Shown: in pieces, positions 9,788 to 19,344 of the stretch
Layout: the number at the start of each line of letters is the position of its first letter
Numbering within the stretch: the stretch's first letter is position 1
Source: Lactiplantibacillus paraplantarum
GTDB taxonomy: Bacteria; Bacillota; Bacilli; Lactobacillales; Lactobacillaceae
DNA: 64,000 bases
NCBI RefSeq assembly: GCF_003641145.1
Contig: NZ_CP032744.1
Span: 2,108,001 to 2,172,000, forward strand
Reading direction: 5' to 3'
Notes under the pieces: model-generated
What the model was told of the DNA's origin: nothing
What the model saw: only the letters and a program-made list of their open reading frames with translations
Database searches by the model: none
Made by a program: the position numbers and the translations under genes

Positions 9788-11134
9788 ATGTCAATTAATA
9801 GTACATTAGCCACTTGGACAGGTAAATCCGCGTACTGGTTTTTACACACTTTCCGTGGCGGTGGGAGTTCCCTCCCTGGCAAGTTGGCGCTGAAGCTTGA
9901 TCCAACGATTTTAAAGCATCTCGCCAAGAACTACGACGTCATCGTCATCACTGGGACCAACGGCAAAACGTTAACGACCGCTTTAACGGTCAAGGTTTTA
10001 CGTGAACAGTACCCTGACATTTTGACAAATCCAAGCGGATCCAATATGAAGCAAGGCATTGTCACGACCTTTTTACGGGCACCTAAAACCCATCAAAAGC
10101 CACTCGCAGTCCTAGAAGTCGATGAAGCTAACGTGATCATGGTCACCAAGTACATCACACCCAAAGCCTTTGTCTTCACAAATATTTTCCGTGATCAGAT
10201 GGACCGCTATGGCGAAATCTACACGACTTATCAAAAAATCCTAGACGGTGTTGCCTTGGCACCGGAAGCCACGATTATTGCCAATGGTGACTTGCCGTTG
10301 TTCAATGCTCAACAATTGCCAAATCCGATCCTTTATTACGGGTTTGACTACCAGGCCGATCATGACCAACAAGCGCCGGCCAATACCGATGGCTTGTTGT
10401 GCCCCCGCTGTCAGCATATTTTACGTTATCATAGCCGGACTTATAGTAATATGGGGAAATATTACTGTCCTCACTGTGGCTTTGAACGGCCCCAGCTGAC
10501 ATACAAGCTAAATGCGCTGACTGAAATGACACCCACCAGTTCTGATTTCGAAATCAACGGGCAAGCCATGCACCTAAATATTGGTGGTCAATATAATATT
10601 TATAATGCGTTAGCAGCATATGCGGTCGGCCGCTTTATGGATGTCACACCAGCTAAGATCGCCCACGCGCTCAGCGACAACGACGAGCAAGTCTTCGGTC
10701 GCCAAGAAACATTTCACGTTGGCGAAAAAGATGTGACGTTGATCCTTGTGAAGAATCCAGTAGGTCTTAACCAGGTTTTACAGACAATCAGTACGGATGA
10801 TCGTCCCTTCTCATTTGCCGCCCTTCTTAACGCTAACTACGCAGATGGGATCGATACTAGTTGGATTTGGGACGGCGACTTTGAAAAATTACCGTCATTA
10901 AATATTCCCGCCTATATTAGTGGCGGTGAACGTTATCGCGATATTACGTTTCGGCTTAAAGTTGCTGGCGTACCCGAAGATCAATTAACGGTTATTCCTG
11001 ATTTAACCAACATGACGGCAGCAATTCAAAAACTACCAACTAAGCAAGTCTATGTCGTTGCAACTTACACGGCAATGCTTCAATTACGGAAACAACTTGC
11101 CAGCCAAGGCATTATTGATGGGGGGATGGCTTAA
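9788..11134 (+). CDS. murT: Lipid II isoglutaminyl synthase, glutamate-binding subunit
   Basis: With GatD this amidates the D-glutamate of lipid II to D-isoglutamine in the cytoplasm, a step needed for normal cross-linking. The Mur ligase ATP loop GTNGKT lies at about residues 56-61. An inserted zinc ribbon with two CxxC pairs (CPRC and CPHC, about 205-227) is a hallmark of MurT. The C-terminal DUF1727-type region follows. Length is 448 residues. The gatD gene starts 3 bp after its stop, so the two are co-translated. Confidence 0.94.
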   Translation: MSINSTLATWTGKSAYWFLHTFRGGGSSLPGKLALKLDPTILKHLAKNYDVIVITGTNGKTLTTALTVKVLREQYPDILTNPSGSNMKQGIVTTFLRAPKTHQKPLAVLEVDEANVIMVTKYITPKAFVFTNIFRDQMDRYGEIYTTYQKILDGVALAPEATIIANGDLPLFNAQQLPNPILYYGFDYQADHDQQAPANTDGLLCPRCQHILRYHSRTYSNMGKYYCPHCGFERPQLTYKLNALTEMTPTSSDFEINGQAMHLNIGGQYNIYNALAAYAVGRFMDVTPAKIAHALSDNDEQVFGRQETFHVGEKDVTLILVKNPVGLNQVLQTISTDDRPFSFAALLNANYADGIDTSWIWDGDFEKLPSLNIPAYISGGERYRDITFRLKVAGVPEDQLTVIPDLTNMTAAIQKLPTKQVYVVATYTAMLQLRKQLASQGIIDGGMA

Positions 11135-11136
11135 CC

Positions 11137-11859
11137 ATGACTTATACTTTGCATGCCGCACACCTCTACGGCGATTTAATGAATACGTATGGTGATATTG
11201 GTAATATTTTAGCTATGCGCTATTACGCACAGGCGGTCGATGCCGATATTACGGTTGACCTAGTCAGCTTAGATGATCCGTTTGACGCTGAAAAATACGA
11301 CTTTGCCCTCTTCGGGGGTGGTCAAGATTATGAGCAAACCATTGTCTCCAAAGACTTACAGACGAAAAAAGATGCGCTGACCGCTTATATTGAAGCCGGG
11401 GGCCCGTTATTAGCAATCTGTGGCGGTTTCCAAATGCTGGGTCACTATTATATTGGTGCTCACGGCGAGAAAATTGCTGGCATCGGCGCATTAGATCACT
11501 ACACGCTGAGTCAGGATAACAATCGCTTTATCGGTAACATCACTATTGAAAATGCTGAAACGCACCAGACCTACTATGGCTTTGAAAATCATAATGGTAT
11601 GACTTTCCTTGGTGAAGGCGAACGTCCGCTGGGCAAAGTTCTTCAAGGCAATGGCAACAATGGTAAAGATCACTCTGAAGGGGTTATTTATAAAAATACC
11701 TTTGGTTCCTACTTCCATGGTCCAATTCTCGCCCGCAATGAAGCGCTCGCTAAACGAATCTTGAAGTTAGCCCTACAACGCAAGTATCCTAATGGTCATT
11801 TCGATGTGCTCGACCAGCTCAATGAAGACCTCACTAAAAACGTGGTCGTTAAACCTTAA
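11137..11859 (+). CDS. gatD: Lipid II isoglutaminyl synthase, glutaminase subunit
   Basis: This class-I glutaminase-like subunit hydrolyses glutamine and passes ammonia to MurT. The nucleophile is Cys95 in LLAICGGFQ, and the partner histidine lies in GSYFHGPIL near residue 193. The GGGQDYEQ loop is also characteristic. The 240-residue size is normal. It is followed at once by a strong terminator, so murT-gatD is a two-gene operon. Confidence 0.95.
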   Translation: MTYTLHAAHLYGDLMNTYGDIGNILAMRYYAQAVDADITVDLVSLDDPFDAEKYDFALFGGGQDYEQTIVSKDLQTKKDALTAYIEAGGPLLAICGGFQMLGHYYIGAHGEKIAGIGALDHYTLSQDNNRFIGNITIENAETHQTYYGFENHNGMTFLGEGERPLGKVLQGNGNNGKDHSEGVIYKNTFGSYFHGPILARNEALAKRILKLALQRKYPNGHFDVLDQLNEDLTKNVVVKP

Positions 11860-11870
11860 TAGATGGCAAC

Positions 11871-11914
11871 AAAAGACACCACTGGACCGATGACTTGGTC
11901 AGTGGTGTCTTTTT
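11871..11914 (+). terminator. Terminator of murT-gatD
   Basis: The long stem AAAAGACACCACTG...CAGTGGTGTCTTTT has an extra ACC/GGT extension and ends in a T run. It lies directly after gatD. Confidence 0.9.
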
Positions 11915-12046
11915 GCGCAATCAACAAGATGCTTTAATAGCATATTTGTAAGCCCTGTCATTAGTGAACCCCTTTAAGCTATAATAAATATTTATATACT
12001 TTTAGATAGCGTTTAGTAATAAACTGATTACATCAGTCGAATTGCT

Positions 12047-12088
12047 AAAAAAGACTGATACCAGCTTGAGCCAGTATCAATCTTTTTT
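12047..12088 (-). terminator. Terminator of manA
   Basis: The arms AAAAAAGACTGATAC and GTATCAATCTTTTTT pair around a 12-base loop. On the minus strand it follows the manA stop by 22 bp. Confidence 0.85.
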
Positions 12089-12110
12089 ATCATATCAGGG
12101 GGTTAACTAA

Positions 12111-13076
12111 TTAAGCCTTGGCCCCTGGTTCTGAGGCGATAATTTGTAAATCGCCCTTCAACGTCCATTGTTTAACATCAAACGGTAAGATAAAATGAAT
12201 GCCTTTGCTCAGTGGATACTCTTGACCATCAACGGTAATGCTTCCTTGACCGGCTAGTACCGAGACCAACGTATACGGTGCCGTTCCCCGATTAAAGGTC
12301 GCTTGACCATCCGTTAACCGCCATTGCCAAACGCCGAAGAATGGTGATTGCACGTACTTTGTCACCGTAGCATCCCCAACCTGCGTCGTCGTAATGTCGA
12401 GATCAGGATCATGATGAGGCACATTAGTAGTATCAATTGATTGTTGTAAGTGGAGCTCCCGCTTTTGACCAGTCGTCTTATCGACCCGATCCCAATCGTA
12501 CAGCCGGTAAGTCGTATCAGAACTTTGTTGCGTCTCTAAGACCATAATACCTTTACCGACAGCATGGATCGTCCCCGATGGAACATAGAGAAAGTCGCCG
12601 GGTTTGACGGGCACACGCCGCAATAACTTATCCCATTCTCCATTATTGATCCATTCAGCAAGTTGTTCACGGGTCTGCGCATGGTGTCCATAAATCATGG
12701 TGGCGCCAGGTTCAGCCGCAATAACGTACCAACATTCAGTCTTACCGAGTTCATGCTCATGTTCAGCCGCATAAGCGTCGTCAGGATGAACCTGAACCGA
12801 TAAGTCTTCACTGGCATCCAAAATCTTCGTTAATAATGGGAAGACATCACCCTTGGCATTGCCAAAAACGTCCCGGTGTTCTGCCCACACCTGATCCAAC
12901 GTCAAGCCGGCATACGGGCCGTTTTCAACAGTCGCTGGGCCATGGGGATGAGCTGAAATAGCCCAACATTCACCAGTATGGTCACTGGGAATATCATAGT
13001 CAAAATCATCATGTAACTTAGTCCCACCCCAAATTTTTTCATGAAATACGGGTTTTAAAAAGTACGGTTCACTCAT
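12111..13076 (-). CDS. manA: Mannose-6-phosphate isomerase, class I
   Basis: This zinc enzyme interconverts mannose-6-phosphate and fructose-6-phosphate, linking mannose to glycolysis and to sugar-nucleotide synthesis. The metal-binding segment LSVQVHPDDAYA and the following KTECWYV are present, along with the active-site region FLYVPSGTIHAVGKG. The 321-residue length matches the short Firmicutes form. It stands alone with its own terminator. Confidence 0.94.
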   Translation of the reverse strand: MSEPYFLKPVFHEKIWGGTKLHDDFDYDIPSDHTGECWAISAHPHGPATVENGPYAGLTLDQVWAEHRDVFGNAKGDVFPLLTKILDASEDLSVQVHPDDAYAAEHEHELGKTECWYVIAAEPGATMIYGHHAQTREQLAEWINNGEWDKLLRRVPVKPGDFLYVPSGTIHAVGKGIMVLETQQSSDTTYRLYDWDRVDKTTGQKRELHLQQSIDTTNVPHHDPDLDITTTQVGDATVTKYVQSPFFGVWQWRLTDGQATFNRGTAPYTLVSVLAGQGSITVDGQEYPLSKGIHFILPFDVKQWTLKGDLQIIASEPGAKA

Positions 13077-13152
13077 AAGGTTTACTCACTCCATTGCTGA
13101 ATTTAATATCTAAATTTTAGCATACATGAAAGCGGTTGTGAAACCGAACCAA

Positions 13153-14184
13153 CTAATTTGTAACCGTATCCGCCAACCACGCTGCAATTAATTGTCGGCG
13201 GGCTGGCAAGAAAGTCTGGTTATTAGCAACTGGATGGACCCGATTAGATAGAAAAACAAATCCTTGTTGTCGCTGACGATCGAGCATCAGCAACGTCCCT
13301 GTATAACCGGTATGAAAAATGACGGGGGCTGTCTCAGCCGGACGGTGCCATAGATTCCACCCAAAACTTCGGCGTAGATGCCGGTTGGGCGTCCAATCTT
13401 GATACAAGTTCGCAATCGTGGCCTGTGTCAGTACGGTAGGAACATCAATTTGCCCGAGCATCAGTTGAGAAAAACGAACTAAATCAGCGACACTCGCAAA
13501 TAAACCGGCTGAACCGCAATGCTCGCCTAAGACTTGCGCCTTGGGATCATGGACAATCCCCTGCAATAACCCAGTTTGGACTGAATACGTCGTCGGTACG
13601 ACTTTCTCGCGGCTTGGTTGGAAACTCGTATGCCATAGTCCCAATGGTCGTAAAACGCGCTCGGTAATAAGCGGTTGAATGGCCTCACCCACGATCCGTT
13701 CAATCACCTGACCCATGATGATCAGGCCTAAGTCAGTATACACGACGCGATGATTGCGATTACGATTACTGATTGGCAGCTGTTGCAACGCTGCTAGTAA
13801 GGCTTCTGCTGATAGTGCATTTCGATTGGGGATATACCCACTTAGTCCACTCGTATGTGTCATTAAATTACGACTTGTAATCGTAGTCGATTGCAAGGAG
13901 GGCAAATAATCGTGCACGGGCCGGTCCATTTCAAGTAACCCATTCTGGATCAACTGTAACGCGACAGTCGTTGTCCCCACGACCTTAGTGACCGAAGCCA
14001 AATCATACATGGCATCCGCCCATAATGGCTTAATCGTCGGTTTCACCTGAGCCACTCCCATCTGACCAGTATGTATCTCCGGCCCATCGATCAGAGCATA
14101 GCTTGCCCCCGGAATCACTCGCTTTTGGACCATCTCGTTAATTTGTGCTTCAGTTCTCTTAAAAGTTCCCATTAATTTATTCAT
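13153..14184 (-). CDS. Serine hydrolase of the beta-lactamase/penicillin-binding fold
   Basis: This 343-residue protein has the SxxK catalytic pair in DLASVTKVVGT (about residue 66) and a HTGYTG segment in the place of the KTG box. A YTDLG segment stands in for the YxN motif. These features put it in the class C beta-lactamase-like family of esterases and D-amino-acid peptidases; the true substrate cannot be read from sequence. No signal peptide is evident, so it may be cytoplasmic. It lies 76 bp upstream of manA on the same strand. Confidence 0.85.
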   Translation of the reverse strand: MNKLMGTFKRTEAQINEMVQKRVIPGASYALIDGPEIHTGQMGVAQVKPTIKPLWADAMYDLASVTKVVGTTTVALQLIQNGLLEMDRPVHDYLPSLQSTTITSRNLMTHTSGLSGYIPNRNALSAEALLAALQQLPISNRNRNHRVVYTDLGLIIMGQVIERIVGEAIQPLITERVLRPLGLWHTSFQPSREKVVPTTYSVQTGLLQGIVHDPKAQVLGEHCGSAGLFASVADLVRFSQLMLGQIDVPTVLTQATIANLYQDWTPNRHLRRSFGWNLWHRPAETAPVIFHTGYTGTLLMLDRQRQQGFVFLSNRVHPVANNQTFLPARRQLIAAWLADTVTN

Positions 14185-14385
14185 TCTCTCTTATTAGGAT
14201 CATGATACAGATGATGCCAACGCTACTCAGTCGCACCGCTTGGTATCAATTACAATCACCGTATTGCGTTAATTATCATTAATACCGAACGCGGTAAAAA
14301 GTGGTGGCCTGTACGTAAATGTCGGTATATCAGCAGATCCAGTATAACTAGCTTCCATCGACACACTACCATCGCGATTCTAACC

Positions 14386-14571
14386 TCAGCCCTTGCCACC
14401 AAACAACCGTGGCAAAGTTACCAACCAATAACTAATCAATGCAAGTCCACCAATGATAAGTAGCCATTGCTTCGGCACCAACTGATGATTATACAGCAAA
14501 GTGCAGCTCACCAGTATCCCCGTACTGACCCATTCAATCGCTTGCCAATGTTGGTTACTCCATTTTATCAT
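14386..14571 (-). CDS. Small membrane protein, unknown
   Basis: This 61-residue chain has two hydrophobic segments (about 14-26 and 35-52), suggesting a two-helix membrane protein. AAAGGGG precedes the ATG at suitable spacing. I do not recognise a family. It sits alone between the serine hydrolase and bcaT; the stretch 14185-14385 holds no other gene that I can see. Confidence 0.55.
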   Translation of the reverse strand: MIKWSNQHWQAIEWVSTGILVSCTLLYNHQLVPKQWLLIIGGLALISYWLVTLPRLFGGKG

Positions 14572-14742
14572 TTTGCCAACCCCTTTATTTTAGCGTCTTT
14601 TCAACGTCCCGACATTACCAACCACAATCTTTAACTAACCGTAATAGCCCCTAACTGAACAACCACTGTCTTGTCAAAAAAACACGCAATTAAACTGTAC
14701 CTTTCTCATTCACAATACCACGCATAATCTAACTACGCATAC

Positions 14743-14787
14743 AAAAACGACTTTAGCCCACTCGCATAACGAGTGCCACTAAAGTCG
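14743..14787 (-). terminator. Terminator of bcaT
   Basis: CGACTTTAG and CTAAAGTCG form the outer stem, with an inner CACTCG/CGAGTG stem, and a TTTTT run follows on the minus strand. Confidence 0.88.
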
Positions 14788-14815
14788 CCATTTAATCGCA
14801 CTAATAATAACGTAC

Positions 14816-15844
14816 TTAGTCTAATTCAACTTTCTGAACCCAACCTTCAGGCGCTTCTCGATCGCCAAATTGAATGCCAGTCAATTCGTCATATAATTTT
14901 TTGGTGACTGGACCAACTTCCGTTTCACTGTAGAACACGTGTAACTTTCCTTGATGTTCCAAGCCACCAATTGGCGAAATAACAGCAGCAGTTCCGCAAG
15001 CACCCGCTTCAGCAAAACGATCTAGATCATCAATATAGACATCGCCTTGCTCCGTCTTCATGCCAAATTTATGTTCTGCCAAGTAGAGTAATGAATACTT
15101 CGTAACAGATGGCAAAATTGATGGTGATTTTGGTGTGACGAAAGTGCCGTCCTTGGTAATACCAAAGAAGTTAGCTGACCCAACTTCTTCAATCTTGCGA
15201 TGCTCAACCGGATCAAGATAAACACAGTCAGAAAACCCATTGGTATGTGCTTCTTGACCTGGGAATAAACTAGCAGCGTAGTTTCCACCAACTTTGTAAG
15301 CCCCAGTTCCTTTATGAGCTGCTCGATCATATTCAGACGTTGTAAAGTTCGTCGGCGTCATCCCACCTTTAAAGTAACTACCAACTGGCATTGCAAAAAC
15401 CGTAAAAATATATTCTTGAGCGGGATGGACCCCAATATTACCGCCAACCCCAATCATTAATGGCCGTAAATATAAGGTCGCGCCCGTACCATATGGTGGG
15501 ACGTAATCTTGATTAGCCTTAACAACTTGTTTAACGGCATCCACAAACATATCCGTTGGCACTTGTGGCATTAACAACCGTTCACAACTAGTCTGCATCC
15601 GTGCGGCGTTGCGGTCCGGCCGAAACAACTGAACACTGCCATCCTTAGTCCGATAAGCCTTCAAACCTTCAAAATCTTGCTGACCATAGTGCAATGCTGT
15701 TGAGCCTTCACTAATATGTAAAGTTGCATCCCCCGTTAATTCCTTTTTGTACCAAGCACCATCTTTCCAATACGCACGGTAACGGTACGGAAGATTCCGG
15801 TATTCAAACCCCAAGTTGTTCCAGTCTAATTGTACATCTGCCAT
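14816..15844 (-). CDS. bcaT: Branched-chain amino acid aminotransferase
   Basis: This fold-IV PLP enzyme transfers the amino group between glutamate and branched-chain keto acids. In lactic acid bacteria it chiefly starts breakdown of leucine, isoleucine and valine. The PLP lysine is in GAYKVGGNYA (about residue 190), and the C-terminal phosphate site appears as GACGTAAVISPI. The 342-residue length is typical of the BCAT II group. A perfect palindrome lies just upstream. Confidence 0.94.
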   Translation of the reverse strand: MADVQLDWNNLGFEYRNLPYRYRAYWKDGAWYKKELTGDATLHISEGSTALHYGQQDFEGLKAYRTKDGSVQLFRPDRNAARMQTSCERLLMPQVPTDMFVDAVKQVVKANQDYVPPYGTGATLYLRPLMIGVGGNIGVHPAQEYIFTVFAMPVGSYFKGGMTPTNFTTSEYDRAAHKGTGAYKVGGNYAASLFPGQEAHTNGFSDCVYLDPVEHRKIEEVGSANFFGITKDGTFVTPKSPSILPSVTKYSLLYLAEHKFGMKTEQGDVYIDDLDRFAEAGACGTAAVISPIGGLEHQGKLHVFYSETEVGPVTKKLYDELTGIQFGDREAPEGWVQKVELD

Positions 15845-15872
15845 ATGCTTCGACTTCCTTCATATGTAATTT

Positions 15873-15892
15873 TTCAAATTAATTAATTTGAA
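15873..15892. promoter_or_regulatory. Perfect palindrome upstream of bcaT, possible operator
   Basis: A 20-bp perfect inverted repeat centred on CAAATTAATTAATTTG lies 29-48 bp before the bcaT start, between two divergent genes. It has the size and position of a dimeric repressor site, but it is AT-only apart from two G/C pairs, so chance cannot be excluded. Confidence 0.4.
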
Positions 15893-15971
15893 TTTAATTA
15901 AAAGATTAATAGTTAATTAGAACTTTGTCAAGAGGCATTAAAACATTTCCGACGTTCAAGTTATTTTTTGG

Positions 15972-15977
15972 TATAAT
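15972..15977 (+). promoter_or_regulatory. Extended -10 promoter of the 109-residue gene
   Basis: TGGTATAAT is a perfect extended -10 element. Its predicted start point near 15984 falls after the upstream in-frame ATG codons, which shows that translation must begin at the later GTG (16009). Confidence 0.65.
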
Positions 15978-16008
15978 GGGGGTAAATTTAGCAAAGGACT
16001 GGTTCGTT

Positions 16009-16338
16009 GTGGCTAGTAATTCAGATTCAATTTATAACGTTATGTTCTACATCGCCCATCATCCAACTGAAATTCAATTTACCCAACCAGAATATACTAA
16101 CGTTGTCCGCATGGGTGTTCCCGACCGAATCAAAGTCGCCAATCCCGACATTTATTTCCCTGACAACAAGTTATTAGTCAATCGCTTCCAAGACGATTTT
16201 GTGGCTAAAAACGGTAATTTACTCGATTTTTTCTTCGATTACACGGAGAAAAAAGTGCCTAATTACCATGAAGTCTGGGTCTCATCGGCGCACTTGCCGG
16301 CTAAGCATTTATACTTCTTAGAGCTGTCATTTGAATAA
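16009..16338 (+). CDS. Conserved small protein, unknown function
   Basis: This predicted 109-residue cytoplasmic protein (VASNSDSIYN start) matches no family I can name. I chose the GTG at 16009: AAAGGA lies ten bases upstream, and the extended -10 promoter lies inside the longer open frame. The protein is rich in aromatic residues and has no membrane segment. It ends 56 bp before a two-way terminator shared with the converging lipoprotein gene. Confidence 0.7.
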   Translation: MASNSDSIYNVMFYIAHHPTEIQFTQPEYTNVVRMGVPDRIKVANPDIYFPDNKLLVNRFQDDFVAKNGNLLDFFFDYTEKKVPNYHEVWVSSAHLPAKHLYFLELSFE

Positions 16339-16393
16339 TTAACATGCTCCCCCGATAACCAAACTTCCTCGCTACTGAAATAGGCCCATCACC

Positions 16394-16440
16394 AAAAATA
16401 CCCGCCATAGATTAGCAACCTAATCCGTGGCGGGTATTTT
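16394..16440. terminator. Bidirectional terminator between converging genes
   Basis: AAAATACCCGCCA and TGGCGGGTATTTT form a perfect 13-bp stem, with A and T runs on both sides. Confidence 0.9.
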
Positions 16441-16468
16441 ATGCTTTATTAAAACTAAGCATCAAACC

Positions 16469-17440
16469 TTACTTAGTCATAAAGATGTATAGATCAGCAG
16501 CTGAGACCCCAATCGTAAATCGCACACCTTTTGAAGTGATTGGATCGATCGTCGTCGTACTACCATTATTATCCTTGGTTTCTTTTTGGAACTGCTTCAT
16601 AACCGTCTTAGCATTGGCACCCGTTGTGGTGGTCATTAAAGCAAACGCGGTTCCAAAATTCTTTTGACGCGTCTTATTCTTAAAAGCCTTGGTTGGAACG
16701 ATCATTGCCGCTCCTAACACATCACCTTTTTGAACATTCAAACGAATTTTATAATCCTTAGTTGTTAACACATTGGTAATCCCATTACGGGGTGTCTTCG
16801 TTGGTAACAACTGGGATTTGACCTGCTTTTTAGCCGTCGCCATTGCTGCGGCAACTTGTTTCTGAGTCGTTTGCAAACTAGCGGCTTGCGTTTTTAGCTG
16901 GGCTGCCGCCGTTTGCTGAGCTTGTAACGTTTTCGCTCCCGTCACAGCCGCTGTACCACCGGCCTTGATTTGTGCCTGTGCTTGTTTGACTTTAGCCTGA
17001 ATCGTCGCCTGTTGCTTTTTAAGCGCAGCACCCTCAGCCTGCAACTTTTTCGCGGCTTTCTGATCAGACTTGCTTAATTTGGAAGCAATCAACGCCTGAT
17101 TATAAGTCGTTGCCATCTTTTGATAGCCAGCTAACTTCTTGGCCCCTTGCACGTGAACCGTAGTGGTATCCGAACCAGCCTTAATCTTCACCGTCTGGCG
17201 GGTTGTCTTGGTCGGAACTTGAATAACAAACGTATGATTATGCACCGCCGCCGTTTTCGTTTGTCCACCATCAAGCTGATAATGAATCGTTTTGACATTG
17301 GATTTTCCCTTAACGGCCGCCACTAACCCGTTTGGTTTGTATGTGGTTTTAGTCGTTGATAAAGTTGTCTTACCGCAACCCGCTAACAATAATGCTAGCG
17401 CACCCGCGGTAACGGCAACCATTGCTGTTTTCCGGAACAA
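16469..17440 (-). CDS. Lipoprotein with alanine/lysine-rich helical middle
   Basis: This 323-residue protein has a lipoprotein signal: a charged start, a hydrophobic run, and lipobox LAGC with Cys near residue 22. It should be anchored outside the membrane. Residues about 105-210 are a lysine/glutamine/alanine-rich coiled-coil-like region. Translation starts at TTG after AAGGAGGGG. It lies 14 bp downstream of the ABC exporter genes and is probably in the same unit, so a role with that exporter is possible. I do not recognise the family. Confidence 0.75.
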   Translation of the reverse strand: MFRKTAMVAVTAGALALLLAGCGKTTLSTTKTTYKPNGLVAAVKGKSNVKTIHYQLDGGQTKTAAVHNHTFVIQVPTKTTRQTVKIKAGSDTTTVHVQGAKKLAGYQKMATTYNQALIASKLSKSDQKAAKKLQAEGAALKKQQATIQAKVKQAQAQIKAGGTAAVTGAKTLQAQQTAAAQLKTQAASLQTTQKQVAAAMATAKKQVKSQLLPTKTPRNGITNVLTTKDYKIRLNVQKGDVLGAAMIVPTKAFKNKTRQKNFGTAFALMTTTTGANAKTVMKQFQKETKDNNGSTTTIDPITSKGVRFTIGVSAADLYIFMTK

Positions 17441-17454
17441 TTGACACCCCTCCT

Positions 17455-19344
17455 TTAGTTGAGACTAATATTACCAGTGAATTGACTATTATATAGATCC
17501 GCATAGAACCCATTTTGAGCCATTAATTGTTCATGCGTCCCAGTCTCAACCACTGATCCATGGTTCATCACAATAATGTTATCGGCACCTTGAATGGTAG
17601 ACAACCGGTGCGCCACTACAAAGCTAGTCCGATTCTTCAACAGACGTTCCATGGCGTGTTGGATATGAACTTCAGTCCGCGTATCGACAGAACTCGTTGC
17701 TTCGTCCAGAATTAAGATTTCCGGATTAGCAACAAACGCCCGCGCAATCGTCAACAGTTGACGTTGACCTTGTGAAATATTCGAAGCTTCTTCGTTCAAA
17801 ACCGTTTGATAACCATCTGGCAACTTACGAACGAAACTATCAACGTGGGCTGCCTTAGCCGCCGCATAAATTTCTTCATCCGTAGCGTCCTCACGTCCAT
17901 ACTTCAAGTTATCAAAAATCGTGCCCGTAAAGAGCCAAGTATCCTGCAGCACCATTGCAAAGTGTGAACGCAAGTCTTCACGATGTAAGTCCCGTGTATC
18001 GGTCCCATTTAACTTGATGGAACCACCTTTAATATCATAAAAGCGTTCCAATAAGTTAATGATCGTGGTCTTACCAGCACCAGTCGGCCCAACAATGGCC
18101 ACCTGCTGACCGCGTTTAACATCCAGATTATAATCCTTCATTAGTAAAGCATTATCTGCATAACCAAATTGCACGTGTTGCAAGCTAATTAAGTTATCAC
18201 TATCTGGTTCGGCTGGTAAGTTTGATTTAGTTTGCTTCATTTCTTCTTCATCGAGCACTTCAAAGACCCGTTCAGCAGAAGCTACGGTTGATTGAATCGT
18301 GTTCAACAAGTTCGCCATTTGTGAAATTGGTTGTGAGAACTGTTGTGTATATTGTAAGAAGGCTTGAATATTCCCAAGTGAAACATTCCCATTCGCCACA
18401 TCAATCCCACCAATAATCGCTACGAACACGTAACCAATGTTATTCAGGAACATCATTAATGGCATAATAATCCCCGAAATAAATTGAGCCTTCCATGCAG
18501 ATTGATAATAGTTATTATTTTGAACTTCAAAGTCATCGATGGCGTCCTGTTCCTTATTGAAGCTTTTAATAACCACATGACCAGCATAGTTTTCTTCAAC
18601 TTGGTTATTCAGTAATCCCAGACTCTTTTGTTGCGTTCCAAAGAATTTTTGCGATTTTGGTGCAATCACACCAACCACGACCACACTCAATGGAATCGTC
18701 ACTAATGCAATCAACGTTAACTTCCAACTAATTGTCAGCATCATCCATAGGGTCCCGATAAACGTTACGGTACTTGTGACCGCTTGAGTCAAGTTTTGTT
18801 GCAATGTGTTGGCAATGTTATCCATATCATTGACGGCCCGACTCATAATGTCACCATTTGAATGGGTATCGTAATATGAAATCGGCACCTTTTGCATCTT
18901 ACCTTTAAACGAACGCCGTAGCTTATAAACCGTCCGTTGTGAAATTCGGGTCATGATGTACTGTTGAATAAAATTAAACAGTGCCGAGGCCAAGTACATG
19001 ATCAAAACAATCATAATGATTTGGCCAATTTTTTCAAAGTTGATCGGGTAACCAGATTGGCTGATACCAGCTTTTTGTTGCGCGGCCCCCTTCATAATCC
19101 CCTTATAAAGTTCAGTCGTTGCTTTACCTAAAATCTTAGGTGTCCGAATCTGGAAGATCACGGAAGCAATGGCAAAAATCATGACCACCGCCAAACCGAC
19201 CCAGCGGTCTGACATGTAGCGCATTAATCGAATCGCCGTTTTCCAAAAACTCTTAGGCTTTTCAACCAGTCCAGCATGACCACCAGGGCCGTGGCCACCA
19301 GCGGGACGGGCAGGCTTGGTTGAACTCGTATTCTTTTCGCTCAT
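17455..19344 (-). CDS. ABC exporter subunit with canonical nucleotide-binding domain
   Basis: This 629-residue half-transporter has an N-terminal six-helix membrane domain and a C-terminal ATPase. Walker A is GPTGAGKTT. The signature is NISQGQRQL. Walker B ends ILILDEATSSVD with the catalytic Glu, and the switch is VAHRLST with His. It pairs with the upstream subunit as a heterodimer of the LmrCD/BmrCD multidrug-exporter class. The start ATG overlaps the stop of its partner (TAATG). The N-terminal ~25 residues are Gly/Pro/His-rich. Substrate unknown. Confidence 0.9.
   Translation of the reverse strand: MSEKNTSSTKPARPAGGHGPGGHAGLVEKPKSFWKTAIRLMRYMSDRWVGLAVVMIFAIASVIFQIRTPKILGKATTELYKGIMKGAAQQKAGISQSGYPINFEKIGQIIMIVLIMYLASALFNFIQQYIMTRISQRTVYKLRRSFKGKMQKVPISYYDTHSNGDIMSRAVNDMDNIANTLQQNLTQAVTSTVTFIGTLWMMLTISWKLTLIALVTIPLSVVVVGVIAPKSQKFFGTQQKSLGLLNNQVEENYAGHVVIKSFNKEQDAIDDFEVQNNNYYQSAWKAQFISGIIMPLMMFLNNIGYVFVAIIGGIDVANGNVSLGNIQAFLQYTQQFSQPISQMANLLNTIQSTVASAERVFEVLDEEEMKQTKSNLPAEPDSDNLISLQHVQFGYADNALLMKDYNLDVKRGQQVAIVGPTGAGKTTIINLLERFYDIKGGSIKLNGTDTRDLHREDLRSHFAMVLQDTWLFTGTIFDNLKYGREDATDEEIYAAAKAAHVDSFVRKLPDGYQTVLNEEASNISQGQRQLLTIARAFVANPEILILDEATSSVDTRTEVHIQHAMERLLKNRTSFVVAHRLSTIQGADNIIVMNHGSVVETGTHEQLMAQNGFYADLYNSQFTGNISLN

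Noticed and set aside
15058..15330. 90-residue frame inside bcaT
   Set aside because: It is a shadow in another frame of a full-length, well-conserved gene.
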